Assembly: GCA_037043455.1 (NCBI GenBank)
Contig: JAWPHD010011054.1
Span: forward strand, 1-64,000
Length of the DNA stretch: 64,000 bases
Source of the DNA: Cyrtodaria siliqua
Taxonomy: Eukaryota; Mollusca; Bivalvia; Adapedonta; Hiatellidae
Reading direction: 5' to 3'
Part shown: positions 10,530 to 24,260 of the stretch, piece after piece
How the letters are laid out: the number at the start of each line of letters is the position of its first letter
How positions within the stretch are numbered: position 1 is the first letter of the stretch
Notes under the pieces: generated by a model
Told to the model about the DNA's origin: nothing
What the model saw: the letters and a program-made list of their open reading frames with translations, nothing else
The model's database searches: none
Made by a program: the position numbers and the translations under genes

Positions 10530-11220
10530 ATTTATTACGTTTTTAATCAGATTATGTATGATTTTAACCAGAATTATTCGCTTCATTTAGCGTTATCGGT
10601 GGATGAAGTCGACGTCACCCACGCGTTATTGACGTCATAACTCAACGTCGCGGTTAGTTATTTTTGTGTTCGGAGTTAGTTATTAAAAGTTAGCGATTAT
10701 GAATATTCTTTCACTGAGAAAACCTAATCGTTCACCCACAGAAATTTAACAAACTACATTATTACACGTTGTATACTTAGTTTTCATACATTTGCTGCTG
10801 TTTTGCTATAGTTCAGTAATTTATCGTATTTATAACGCTGTCACCGTATCCAACTGTACTATATATTAGTGTTACGCCAAACATACGTATGCATGAGCGT
10901 ATATACTACCTTGCTTGTAAACGTATACTTGTACTATAAGAGTACGGTCTTGACATTTTTCCTATGTGTTTGTAGTTGAGCAGTTTGATTGGGGCCTAGG
11001 GCCTGTTTTTCAATGTATGACCTAGAGATTCTGAACCATGGGTCACATGGGTCAACAAATGGAACACCACCAAACTGTGTCATCACATGTTATAAATTGA
11101 AGGCCTTTAAGTTAAGTTGGCTTTCATTCTGTATGCGTCAGAGGTACTACAATGTTATGAAATAGTTATTTGATACTATAGACTTTAGTCTTGTTTTAGG
11201 TTTCCTGAAAGAAATCAGAC
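10530..11220. other. No gene or recognised repeat
   Basis: AT-rich. A TGACGTCA palindrome (CRE-like) lies near 10632 and another GACGTCA nearby; with no gene alongside, they have no assignable role. Confidence 0.3.
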
Positions 11221-11224
11221 TAGT

Positions 11225-11475
11225 ATATAAATCATTATAATATGTTCTTATATATATTTACTTATTTATATACCCGCTGACGGGCATTTTTTGATTTACA
11301 TATATAGTTTATATTACTACCACATCATCCCTTATTTGTAAGTAGTTTCATCTTTATATATTTCCATTAATGTTTAATTACTATTTCATTTCTTCATCTT
11401 TCCTTAGTTTTTGCGCACAATAAGACCTATTTATGTTTCGACGTGCCGTAAAACACCATTTATTCATTCAATCCT
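11225..11475 (+). mobile_element. Retroposon family B 3' end
   Basis: 'TTATATACCCGCTGACGGGC', then 'TTTGCGCACAATAAGACCTA', then 'CGACGTGCCGTAAAACACCA' and a short (TTCA)n tail. The same order occurs at 23500-23640 and 23645-23885. Conserved end plus tetranucleotide tail indicates a SINE or LINE 3' terminus. Confidence 0.6.
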
Positions 11476-11764
11476 TCTGAAATCCATGGAGTTTCGAGGC
11501 AAGTGTTGAAGGGGGTAATTAATGGGACATTATCTAATATTAATGTTTGAGATAACTGTTAGGTGAGCTGATTTTCAATCCTTCTAAGATACCAGAGACC
11601 CTAGGGCCCCATTTCAAAAAGTAAACAAATGAATATCATCCAACCTTAAGCTGTCTTTCTATCCTTCCACCAGCCTTTGAACTCTCAGTAGGCTAACAAT
11701 TGCTTTATTACATTGTTGAGGTGTGTTTCTTAAATGGGTTTGTGCGTGGATTAAGTCAATTTTG

Positions 11765-11940
11765 ACCCTATGGATAGCACTATAGACTTCAAACCGGAGG
11801 TGAATTTCATCGTATGATATTGGGCAAGGCACTTTTCCTTATTCGTCCTTCATATCGGGTCGTAAACCAGGCAATCCTGTGTATCGAAGTCTATCTTCAT
11901 AGCACGTAAAAGAATCGTTGAAATATATTCATTAGATAAA
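11765..11940 (+). mobile_element. SINE family A fragment abutting the satellite
   Basis: Degenerate version of the SINE central domain and tail: 'TTGGGCAAGGCACTTTTCCT', 'GTAAACCAGGCAATCCTGTG', 'AGCACGTAAAAGAATC', matching 24355-24470. It ends less than 70 bp before the first satellite unit. Confidence 0.65.
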
Positions 11941-12003
11941 ACGAGCAAACAATGTCCAATTCGGTTGTTACGGGCATTGATCCAGAAAAATGAGCATATG
12001 TAT

Positions 12004-15000
12004 CGCTCAAAATATCTTATGATATATTCCAGTAACAGTAACAATTAGAGTGACTGTAGTTCTAAGTGATATATTCCAGTAACAGTAACTATTAGAGTGA
12101 CTGTTGTTCTAAGTGATATATTCAAGTAACAGTAACAATTAGAGTGACGGTTGTTCTAAGTGATATATTCAAGTAACAGTAAAAATTAGAGTGACTGTTG
12201 TTCTAAGTGATATATTCCAGTAACTGTAACAATTGGAGTGACTGTAGTTCTAAGTGATATATTCCAGTAACAGTAAAAAATAGAGTGACTGTTGTTCTAA
12301 GTGATATATCCCAGTAACAGTAACTATTAGAGTGACTGTAGTTCTAAGTGATATATTCCAGTAACAGTAACAATTAGAGTGACTGTTGTTCTAAGTGATA
12401 TATTCCAGTAACTGTAACAATTAGAGTGACTGTTGTTCTAAGTGATATATTCCAGTAACTGTAACAATTAGTGTGACTGTATATTCCAGTAACAGTAAAA
12501 ATTAGAGTGACTGTTGTTCTAAGTGATATATTCCAGTAACAGTAAAAATTAGAGTGACTGTTGTTCTAAGTGATATATTCCAGTAACTGTAACAATTAGT
12601 GTGACTGTTGTTCTAAGTGATATATTCCAGTAACTGTAACAATTAGTGTGACTGTTGTTCTAAGTGATATATCCCAGTAACAGTAACTATTAGCGTGACT
12701 GTAGTTCTAAGTGATATATATTCCAGTTACAGTAACAATTAAAGTGACTGATGTTCTAAGTGATATATTCCAGTAACTGTAACAATTAGAGTGACTGTTG
12801 TTCTAAGTGATATATTCCAGTAACTGTAACAATTAGTGTGACGGTTGTTCTAAGTGATATATTCCAGTAACTGTAACAATTAGAGTGACTGTTGTTCTAA
12901 GTGATATATTCCAGTAACAGTACAAATTAGAGTGACTGTTGTTCTAAGTGATATATTCCAGTAACTGTAACAATTAGAGTGACTGTAGTTCTAAGTGATA
13001 TATTCCAGTAACTGTAACAATTAGAGTGACTGTTGTTCTTAGTGATATATTCAAGTTACAGTAAAAATTAAAGTGACTGTAGTTCTAAGTGATATATTCC
13101 AGTGACAGTAAAAATTAGAGTGACTGTTGTTCTAAGTGATATATTCCAGTTACAGTAAAAATTAGAGTGACTGTAGTTTTAAGTGATATATTCCAGTTAC
13201 AGTGAAAATTAGAGTGACTGTAGTTCTAAGTGATATATTCCAGTTACAGTAAAATTTAGAGTGACTGTAGTTATAAGTGATATATTCCAGTAACAGTAAA
13301 AATTAGAGTGACTGTTGTTCTAAGTGATATATTCCAGTAACTGTAATAATTAGAGTGACTGTAGTTCTAAGTGATATATTCCAGTTACAGTAACAATTAG
13401 AGTGACTGTATATTTCAGTAACAGTAACAATTAGAGTGACTGTAGTTCTAAGCGAAATATTCCAGTACCAGTAACAATTAGCGTGACTGTAGTTCTAAGC
13501 GATATATTCCAGTAACATTAACACTTGGAGTGACTGTAGTTCTAAGCGATATATTCCAGTAACAGTCATAATTAGAGTGACTGTAGTTCTAAGTGATATA
13601 TTCCAGTAACATTAACAATTGGAGTGACTGTAGTTCTAAGCGATATATTCCAGTAACAGTCACAATTAGAGTGACTGTAGTTCTAAGTGATATATTCCAG
13701 TAACAGTAACTATTAGTGACTGTAGTTCTAAGTGATATATTCCAGTAACAGTAACTATTAGAGTGACTGTAGTTCTAAATGATATATTCCAGTAACAGTA
13801 ACACTTAGAGTGACTGTAGTTCCAAGTGATATATTCCAGTAACAGTAACTATTAGAGTGACTGTAGTTCTAAGTGATATATTCCAGTAACAGTCACAATT
13901 AGAGTGACTGTAGTTCTAAGTGATATATTCCAGTAACAGTAACTATTAGTGACTGTAGTTCTAAGTGATATATTCCAGTAACAGTAACTATTAGAGTGAT
14001 GCAGTTCTAAATGATATATTCCAGTAACAGTAACACTTAGAGTGACTGTTGTTCTAAGTGATATATTCCAGTAACTGTAACAATTAGAGTGACTGTAGTT
14101 CTAAGTGATATATTCCAGTAACTGTAACAATTAGAGTGACTGATGTTCTAAGTGATATATTCCAGTAACTGTAACAATTAGAGTGACTGTTGTTTTAAGT
14201 GATATATTCCAGTAACAGTAAAAATAAGAGTGACTGTAGTTCTAAGTGATATATTCCAGTAAAAGTAACTATTAGAGTGACTGTATTTCTAAGTGATATA
14301 TTCCAGTAACAATAACTATTAGTGACTGTAGTTCTAAGTGATATATTCCAGTAACAGTAACTATTAGAGTGACTGTAGTTCTAAATGATATATTCCAGTA
14401 ACAGTAACACTTAGAGTGACTATAGTTCCAAGTGATATATTCCAGTAACAGTAACACTTAGAGTGACTGTTGTTCTAAGTGATATATTCCAGTAACAGTA
14501 AACATTAGAGTGACTGTTGTTCTAAGTGATATATTCCAGTAACTGTAACAATTGGAGTGACTGTAGTTCTAAGTGATATATTCCAGTAACAGTAAAAAAT
14601 AGAGTGACTGTTGTTCTAAGTGATATATCCCAGTAACAGTAACTATTAGAGTGACTGTAGTTCTAAGTGATATATTCCAGTTACAGTAACAATTAGAGTG
14701 ACTGTTGTTCTAAGTGATATATTCCAGTAACTGTAACAATTAGATTGACTGTTGTTCTAAGTGATATATTCCAGTAACTGTAACAATTAGTGTGACTGTA
14801 TATTCCAGTAAGAGTAAAAATTAGAGTGATTGTTGTTCTAAGTGATATATTCCAGTAACAGTAAAAATTAGAGTGACTGTTGTTCTAAGTGATATATTCC
14901 AGTAACTGTAACAATTAGTGTGACTGTTGTTCTAAGTGATATATTCAAGTAACTGTAACAATTAGAGTGACTGTTGTTCTATGTGATATATCCCAGTAAC

Positions 15001-18000
15001 AGTAACTATTAGCGTGACTGTAGTTCTAAGTGATATATTCCAGTTACAGTAACAATTAGAGTGACTGATGTTCTAAGTGATATATTCCAGTAACTGTAAC
15101 AATTAGAGTGACTGTTGTTCTAAGTGATATATTCCAGTAACTGTAACAATTAGTGTGACTGTTGTTCTAAGTGATATATTCCAGTTACTGTAACAATTAG
15201 AGTGACTGTTGTTCTAAGTGATATATTCCAGTAACAGTACAAATTAGAGTGACTGTTGTTCTAAGTGATATATTCCAGTAACTGTAACAATTAGAGTGAC
15301 TGTAGTTCTAAGTGATATATTCCAGTAACTGTAACAATTAGAGTGACTGATGTTCTAAGTGATATATTCCAATAACTGTAACAATTAGAGTGACTGTTGT
15401 TTTAAGTGATATATTCCAGTAACTGTAAAAATTAGAGTGACTGTTGTTCTAAGTGATATATTCCAGTAACAGTAAAAATTAGTGTGACTGTTGTTCTAAG
15501 TGATATATTCCAGTAACTGTAACAATTAGAGTGACTGTTGTTCTAAGTGATATATTCCAGTAACTGTAGCAATTAGTGTGACTGTTGTTCTAAGTGATAT
15601 ATTCCAGTAACAGTACAAATTAGAGTGACTGTTGTTCTAAGTGATATATTCCAGTAACTGTAACAATTAGAGTGACTGTAGTTCTAAGTGATATATTCCA
15701 GTAACTGTAACAATTAGAGTGACTGATGTTCTAAGTGATATATTCCAGTAACTGTAACAATTAGAGTGACTGTTGTTTTAAGTGATATATTCCAGTAACA
15801 GTAAAAATTAGAGTGACTGTAGTTCTAAGTGATATATTCCAGTTACAGTAAAAATTACAGTGACTGTAGTTTTAAGTGATATATTCCAGTTACAGTAAAA
15901 ATTAGAGTGACTGTAGTTCTAAGTGATATATTCCAGTTACAGTAAAAATTAGGGTGACTGTAGTTTTAAGTGATATATTCCAGTAACAGTAAAAATTAGA
16001 GTGACTGTTGTTCTAAGTGATATATTCCAGTAACTGTAACAATTAGAGTGACTGTAGTTCTAAGTGATATATTCCAGTTACAGTAACAATTAGAGTGACT
16101 GTATATTTCAGTAACAGTAACAATTAGAGTGACTGTAGTTCTAAACGAAATATTCTAGTAACAGTAACAATTAGCGTGACTGTAGTTCTAAGCGATATAT
16201 TCCAGTAACATTAACAATTGGAGTGACTGTAGTTCTAAGCGATATATTCCAGTAACAGTCACAATTAGAGTGACTGTAGTTCTAAGTGATATATTCCAGT
16301 AACATTAACAATTACAGTGACTGTAGTTCTAAGCGATATATTCCAGTAACTGTAACAAATAGAGTGACTGATGTTCTAAGTGATATATTCCAGTAACTGT
16401 AACAATTAGAGTGACTGTTGTTCTAAGTGATATATTCCAGTAACAGTAAAAATTAGAGTGACTGTTGTTCTAAGTGATATATTCCAGTAACTGTAACAAT
16501 TAGAGTGACTGTTGTTTAAGTGATATATTCCAGTAACAGTAAAAATTAGAGTGACTGTTGTTCTAAGTGATATATTCCAGTAACAGTAAAAATTAGAGTG
16601 ACTGTTGTTCTAAGTGATATATTCCAGTAACAGTACAAATTAGAGTGACTGTTGTTCTAAGTGATATATTCCAGTAACTGTAACAATTAGAGTGACTGTA
16701 GTTCTAAGTGATATATTCCAGTAACTGTAACAATTAGAGTGACTGTTGTTCTTAGTGATATATTCAAGTTACAGTAAAAATTAGAGTGACTGTAGTTCTA
16801 AGTGATATATTCCAGTGACAGTAAAAATTAGAGTGACTGTTGTTCTAAGTGATATATTCCAGTTACAGTAAAAATTAGAGTGACTGTAGTTTTAAGTGAT
16901 ATATTCCAGTTACAGTAAAAATTAGAGTGACTGTAGTTCTAAGTGATATATTCCAGTTACAGTAAAATTTAGAGTGACTGTAGTTAAAAGTGATATATTC
17001 CAGTAACAGTAAAAAATTAGAGTGACTGTTGTTCTAAGTGATATATTCCAGTAACTGTAATAATTAGAGTGACTGTAGTTCTAAGTGATATATTCCAGTT
17101 ACAGTAACAATTAGAGTGACTGTATATTTCAGTAACAGTAACAATTAGAGTGACTGTAGTTCTAAGCGAAATATTCCAGTACCAGTAACAATTAGCGTGA
17201 CTGTAGTTCTAAGCGATATATTCCAGTAACATTAACAATTGGAGTGACTGTAGTTCTAAGCGATATATTCCAGTAACAGTCATAATTAGAGTGACTGTAG
17301 TTCTAAGTGATATATTCCAGTAACATTAACAATTGGAGTGACTGTAGTTCTAAGCGATATATTCCAGTAACAGTCACAATTAGAGTGACTGTAGTTCTAA
17401 GTGATATATTCCAGTAACAGTAACTATTAGTGACTGTAGTTCTAAGTGATATATTCCAGTAACAGTAACTATTAGAGTGACTGTAGTTCTAAATGATATA
17501 TTCCAGTAACAGTAACACTTAGAGTGACTGTAGTTCCAAGTGATATATTCCAGTTACAGTAACTATTAGAGTGACTGTAGTTCTAAGTGATATATTCCAG
17601 TAACAGTCACAATTAGAGTGACTGTAGTTCTAAGTGATATATTCCAGTAACAGTAAACTATTAGTGACTGTAGTTCTAAGTGATATATTCCAGTAACAGT
17701 AACTATTAGAGTGATGCAGTTCTAAATGATATATTCCAGTAACAGTAACACTTAGAGTGACTGTAGTTCCAAGTGATATATTCCAGTAAAAGTAACTATT
17801 AGAGTGACTGTATTTCTAAGTGATATATTCCAGTAACAATAACTATTAGTGACTGTAGTTCTAAGTGATATATTCCAGTAACAGTAACTATTAGAGTGAC
17901 TGTAGTTCTAAATGATATATTCCAGTAACAGTAACACTTAGAGTGACTATAGTTCCAAGTGATATATTCCAGTAACAGTAACACTTAGAGTGACTGTTGT

Positions 18001-21000
18001 TCTAAGTGATATATTCCAGTAACAGTAAACATTAGAGTGACTGTTGTTCTAAGTGATATATTCCAGTAACTGTAACAATTGGAGTGACTGTAGTTCTAAG
18101 TGATATATTCCAGTAACTGTAACAATTGGAGTGACTGTAGTTCTAAGTGATATATTCCAGTAACAGTAAAAAATAGAGTGACTGTTGTTCTAAGTGATAT
18201 ATCCCAGTAACAGTAACTATTAGAGTGACTGTAGTTCTAAGTGATATATTCCAGTTACAGTAACAATTAGAGTGACTGTTGTTCTAAGTGATATATTCCA
18301 GTAACTGTAACAATTAGATTGACTGTTGTTCTAAGTGATATATTCCAGTAACTGTAACAATTAGTGTGACTGTATATTCCAGTAAGAGTAAATATTAGAG
18401 TGATTGTTGTTCTAAGTGATATATTCCAGTAACAGTAAAAATTAGAGTGACTGTTGTTCTAAGTGATATATTCCAGTAACTGTAACAATTAGTGTGACTG
18501 TTGTTCTAAGTGATATATTCCAGTAACTGTAACAATTAGAGTGACTGTTGTTCTATGTGATATATCCCATTAACAGTAACTATTAGCGTGACTGTAGTTC
18601 TAAGAGATATATTCCAGTTACAGTAACAATTAGAGTGACTGATGTTCTAAGTGATATATTCCAGTAACTGTAACAATTAGAGTGACTGTTGTTTTAAGTG
18701 ATATATTCCAGTAACAGTAAAAATTAGAGTGACTGTTGTTCTTAGTGATATATTCCAGTTACAGTAAAAATTAGAGAGACTGTAGTTCTAAGTGATATAT
18801 TCCAGTGACAGTAAAAATTAGAGTGACTTTAGTTTTAAGTGATATATTCCAGTAACTGTAACAATTAGAGTGACTGTTGTTCTAAGTGATATATTCCAGC
18901 AACTGTAACAATTAGTGTGACTGTTGTTCTAAGTGATATATTCCAGTTACTGTAACAATTAGAGTGACTGTTGTTCTAAGTGATATATTCCAGTAACAGT
19001 ACAAATTAGAGTGACTGTTGTTCTAAGTGATATATTCCAGTAACTGTAACAATTAGAGTGCCTGTAGTTCTAAGTGATATATTCCAGTAACTGTAACAAT
19101 TAGAGTGACTGATGTTCTAAGTGATATATTCCAATAACTGTAACAATTAGAGTGACTGTTGTTTTAAGTGATATATTCCAGTAACTGTAAAAATTAGAGT
19201 GACTGTTGTTCTAAGTGATATATTCCAGTAACAGTAAAAATTAGAGTGACTGTTGTTCTAAGTGATATATTCCAGTAACTGTAACAATTAGAGTGACTGT
19301 TGTTCTAAGTGATATATTCCAGTAACTGTAACAATTAGTGTGACTGTTGTTCTAAGTGATATATTCCAGTAACAGTACAAATTAGAGTGACTGTTGTTCT
19401 AAGTGATATATTCCAGTAACTGTAACAATTAGAGTGACTGTAGTTCTAAGTGATATATTCCAGTAACTGTAACAATTAGAGTGACTGATGTTCTAAGTGA
19501 TATATTCTAGTAACTGTAACAATTAGAGTGACTGTTGTTTTAAGTTATATATTCCAGTAACAGTAAAAATTAGAGTGACTGTAGTTCTAAGTGATATATT
19601 CCAGTTACAGTAAAAATTACAGTGACTGTAGTTTTAAGTGATATATTCCAGTTACAGTAAAAATTAGAGTGACTGTAGTTCTAAGTGATATATTCCAGTT
19701 ACAGTAAAAATTAGGGTGACTGTAGTTTTAAGTGATATATTCCAGTAACAGTAAAAATTAGAGTGACTGTTGTTCTAAGTGATATATTCCAGTAACTGTA
19801 ACAATTAGAGTGACTGTAGTTCTAAGTGATATATTCCAGTTACAGTAACAATTAGAGTGACTGTATATTTCAGTAACAGTAACAATTAGAGTGACTGTAG
19901 TTCTAAACGAAATATTCTAGTAACAGTAACAATTAGCGTGACTGTAGTTCTAAGCGATATATTCCAGTAACATTAACAATTGGAGTGACTGTAGTTCTAA
20001 GCGATATATTCCAGTAACAGTCACAATTAGAGTGACTGTAGTTCTAAGTGATATATTCCAGTAACATTAACAATTACAGTGACTGTAGTTCTAAGCGATA
20101 TATTCCAGTAACTGTAACAAATAGAGTGACTGATGTTCTAAGTGATATATTCCAGTAACTGTAACAATTAGAGTGACTGTTGTTCTAAGTGATATATTCC
20201 AGTAACAGTAAAAATTAGAGTGACTGTTGTTCTAAGTGATATATTCCAGTAACTGTAACAATTAGAGTGACTGTTGTTTTAAGTGATATATTCCAGTAAC
20301 AGTACAAATTAGAGTGACTGTTGTTCTAAGTGATATATTCCAGTAACAGTAAAAATTAGAGTGACTGTTGTTCTAAGTGATATATTCCAGTAACTGTAAC
20401 AATTAGAGTGACTGTTGTTCTAAGTGATATATTCCAGTAACTGTAACAATTAGTGTGACTGTTGTTCTAAGTGATATATTCCAGTAACAGTACAAATTAG
20501 AGTGACTGTTGTTCTAAGTGATATATTCCAGTAACTGTAACAATTAGAGTGACTGTAGTTCTAAGTGATATATTCCAGTAACTGTAACAATTAGAGTGAC
20601 TGATGTTCTAAGTGATATATTCCAGTAACTGTAACAATTAGAGTGACTGTTGTTTTAAGTGATATATTCCAGTAACAGTAAAAATTAGAGTGACTGTTGT
20701 TCTTAGTGATATATTCCAGTTACAGTAAAAATTAGAGAGACTGTAGTTCTAAGTGATATATTCCAGTAACTGTAACAATTAGAGTGACTGTTGTTTTAAG
20801 TATTATATTCCAGTAACTGTAACAATTAGAGTGACTGTTGTTCTAAGTGATATATTCCAGTAACTGTAACAATTAGAGTGACTGTTGTTTTAAGTGATAT
20901 ATTCCAGTAACTGTAACAATTAGAGTGACTGTTGTTCTAAGTGATATATTCCAGTAACTGTAACAATTAGTGTGACTGTTGTTCTAAGTGATATATTCCA

Positions 21001-22478
21001 GTAACAGTACAAATTAGAGTGACTGTTGTTCTAAGTGATATATTCCAGTAACTGTAACAATTAGAGTGACTGTAGTTCTAAGTGATATATTCCAGTAACT
21101 GTAACAATTAGAGTGACTGATGTTCTAAGTGATATATTCCAGTAACTGTAACAATTAGAGTGACTGTTGTTTTAAGTGATATATTCCAGTAACAGTAAAA
21201 ATTAGAGTGACTGTTGTTCTTAGTGATATATTCCAGTTACAGTAAAAATTAGAGAGACTGTAGTTCTAAGTGATATATTCCAGTGACAGTAAAAATTAGA
21301 GTGACTTTAGTTTTAAGTGATATATTCCAGTTACAGTAAAAATTAGAGTGACTGTAGTTCTAAGTGATATATTCCAGTTACAGTAAAAATTAGAGTGACT
21401 GTAGTTATAAGTGATATATTCCAGTAACAGTAAAAATTAGGGTGACTGTTGTTCTAAGTGATATATTCCAGTAACTGTAACAATTAGAGTGACTGTAGTT
21501 CTAAGTGATATATTCCAGTTACAGTAACAATTAGAGTGACTGTATATTTCAGTAACAGTAACAATTAGAGTGACTGTAGTTCTAAGCGAAATATTCCAGT
21601 AACAGTAGCAACTAGCGTGACTGTAGTTCTAAGCGATATATTCCAGTTACATTAACAATTGGAGTGACTGTAGTTCTAAGCGATATATTCCAGTAACACT
21701 CACAATTAGAGTGACTGTAGTTCTAAGCGATATATTCCAGTAACAGTCACAATTAGAGTGACTGTAGTTCTAAGTGATATATTCCAGTAACAGTAACTAT
21801 TTGTGACTGTAGTTCTAAGTGATATATTCCAGTAATAGTAACTATTAGAGTGACTGTAGTTCTAAATGATATATTCCAGTAACAGTAAAACTTAGAGTGA
21901 CTGTAGTTCCAAGTGATATATTCAAGTAACAGTAACTATTAGAGTGACTGTAGTTCTAAGTGATATATTCCAGTAACAGTCACAATTAGATTGACTGTAG
22001 TTCTAAGTGATATATTCCAGTAACAGTAACTATTAGAGTGACTGTAGTTCTAAATGATATATTACAGTAACAGTAACTATTAGATTGACTGTAGTTCTAA
22101 ATGATATATTCCCGTAACAGTAACACTTAGAGTGACTGTAGTTCCAAGTGATATATTCCAGTAACAGTAACTATTAGAGTGACTGTAGTTCTAAGTGATA
22201 TATTCCAGTAACAGTAACACTTAGAGTGACTGTAGTTCTAAGTGATATATTCCAGTAACTGTAACACTTAGAGTGACTGTAGTTCTAAGTGATATATTCC
22301 AGTAACAGTAACTATTAGAGTGACTGTAGTTCTAAGTGATATATTCCAGTAACAGTAACACTTAGAGTGACTGTAGTTCTAAGTGATATATTCCAGTAAC
22401 AGTAACTATAAGAGTGACTGTAGTTCTAAGTGATATATTACAGTAACAGTTACAATTAGAGTGACTGTAGTTCTAAGT
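12004..22478. repeat. 47-bp satellite array, about 220 units, with higher-order structure
   Basis: About 10.5 kb of uninterrupted tandem 47-bp units, each containing 'AGAGTGACTGTAGTTCTAAG' followed by 'TGATATATTCCAGTAAC'. Variable sites define subfamilies: GTAGTT or GTTGTT; AACAGTAAC, AACTGTAAC or TTACAGTAA; and ends ACAATT, AAAAATT, CTATT or ACACTT. A truncated marker unit ('GACTGTATATTTCAG') recurs near 13404, 16101, 17121, 19862 and 21540. Identical blocks recur 3527 bp apart (14272-14457 and 17799-17984) and others 3713-3772 bp apart, showing higher-order repeats of 3.5-3.8 kb. No inserted transposon and no real ORF were seen. CAGTAACTG and GTTACAGTAAC make small dyads in each unit. Confidence 0.97.
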
Positions 22479-23495
22479 ATAGTCCCTCCACCATATTGGG
22501 AAGTTTTGGAAGTACCCCATTGCCGAATGCCAATATTTGTATCTGCTGCGATGGTCTCTCGTACTAGTTAATGTGTATATCGTGCCTGTCGGAATCACTG
22601 GTATGAAGGTCACTGTGACGGTAAGTATTCGGTGTTGTTGGACGGTTTCTATATGCAATACACTCACCACGCCTTATTATCCGACAGTAATTTCGGGCAA
22701 AGTTAAAAAGGATTAAATGTTAACGAACTACATACACTAACTAGTACAACACATCATCGATGAAGATAAGCACACTCCGTCTTCTCTATGTATTCTGTCC
22801 GGTATTACCAAGGGTCGTTCCCTTCTACTAAAATGTACACGCCTTGACGGTCAGACTCGGTAGTAGTAATCATGCTGGTGACTGCTCCGCAACACACACA
22901 TAATTAACATCACAAACTCCACCCATCTTGTACAGTGTTGTATCATAACACTGCACATGTAGTGGTGCACCTTAAGATATATATACTGAGCAAAAATAAA
23001 AAGTACCCATTTTTCTTACCCTTATGATATAGACAAAAAAACAGGAAATAATAAATGATGTATATAGGATAATTAGATCGACCTCCACCAATAGTCCAAA
23101 CAAAATGTGTTTTTTTTAAAAATGTCCAGTGCACAAGGGAGTTATCCCCCTTTTTCTTTAACCGTGTATTTTTGGTAAAAACACAAAATCTACAAACATT
23201 ACCCAAATTTGTCCAAGACAATATTCTCTATACATTGCTTTCGAAAGAAATCACAAAAAAACAACACCGATTGTTTATGTAGCAGCCTGTGATTATCAAA
23301 CATCGTCAAATCATCTCCCTTTAAGGTTTCCATAGCATTCATAGAAGAGTATTGCTTGGCAAAATTTGAAACTGTTTAAAGGTATATTTAGTACTCGGTG
23401 AAGTGTGCTTAAAAAATCAAACATTGTTTAATTAAAGCGCCTATCAAGCTGTCCTACGCCCTCAAAAACTGGCCGATAGGAATACCAGTAAAAAA
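22479..23495. other. Unique AT-rich flank, no gene seen
   Basis: No exon, tRNA head or repeat of this window is recognised. 'TACTGAGCAAAAATAAAAAG' near 22985 resembles the end of some DNA transposons, but no partner end was found. Confidence 0.4.
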
Positions 23496-23499
23496 TCTG

Positions 23500-23885
23500 G
23501 TGAGTACATTTGTACAGTTTTATCTTTATATATTTACATTATTTTTTAATTAATCCTTCATTTTTTCATCTTTCAGCAGTTTTTGCGCACAATATGACCT
23601 ATTTATGTGTCGACGTGCCGTAAAATACCATTCATTCATTCATTCTTATATATATTTACTTTTTTATATACCCGTTGACGGGCATTTGTTGATTTACATA
23701 TAAAGTTTATATTACTACCATATCATCCCTTATGTTTTAATAGTTTTATCTTTATATATTTACATTTATTTTTAATTACTACTTAATCTCTTCATGTTTC
23801 GTCATTTTTTTGCGCACAGTATGACCTATTTATGTGTCGACGTGCCGTAAAGCACCATTCATTGATTCATTTATTTATTTTATTC
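23500..23885 (+). mobile_element. Two tandem family B retroposon ends
   Basis: Two consecutive copies: 'GCGCACAATATGACCTATTT' near 23586 and 'GCGCACAGTATGACCTATTT' near 23812. Each is followed by 'GTCGACGTGCCGTAAA' and (ATTC)n or (ATTT)n. The second copy also has 'ACCCGTTGACGGGCATTTG', as at 11270. Confidence 0.65.
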
Positions 23886-24084
23886 AAATTTATTACTATA
23901 CAAAAGAAAAAAAAAGCATTTCTGTGTTTTATAATCAAATATAACAATAATTGCATATCAGTGTACAGTATTATTTTCAATAGAAAATATGGTGGAGCCA
24001 TGGAGGTATCGTGACGATTTTCAATCACTAGTAAAAAAAAGTATGATAATATATTATTTGAACAAACAGAATTTGTCTGTGCGT

Positions 24085-24125
24085 ATGTGTGTGTGCGAAG
24101 CGCGTGCGTGAGTATGTGTGTGTCA
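24085..24125. repeat. TG-rich simple repeat
   Basis: Interrupted (TG)n with 'GTATGTGTGTGTGCG' followed by 'GAGTATGTGTGTGTC'. Confidence 0.7.
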
Positions 24126-24260
24126 TCAACTCGGCAAAGGTGAATATCGGTACCATTGTTGTCAGCATTTTTAAATCTAAAAAATCTCAGATATTTTCCT
24201 TTAAAAAGTTATGTTTATACACGTAGGTATTCATTAACAGTATTTTGACATTGACATAGA

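Noticed and set aside
10625..10640. CRE-like TGACGTCA enhancer
   Set aside because: A single 8-bp palindrome with no gene nearby cannot be supported as regulatory.
14272..14457. 61-codon minus-strand ORF (identical at 17799-17984)
   Set aside because: It is three readings of the 47-bp satellite unit. Identity between the two only reflects the block duplication.
12004..22478. CRISPR-like repeat array
   Set aside because: Repeats are directly tandem with no unique spacers, and the genome is eukaryotic with introns and SINEs.
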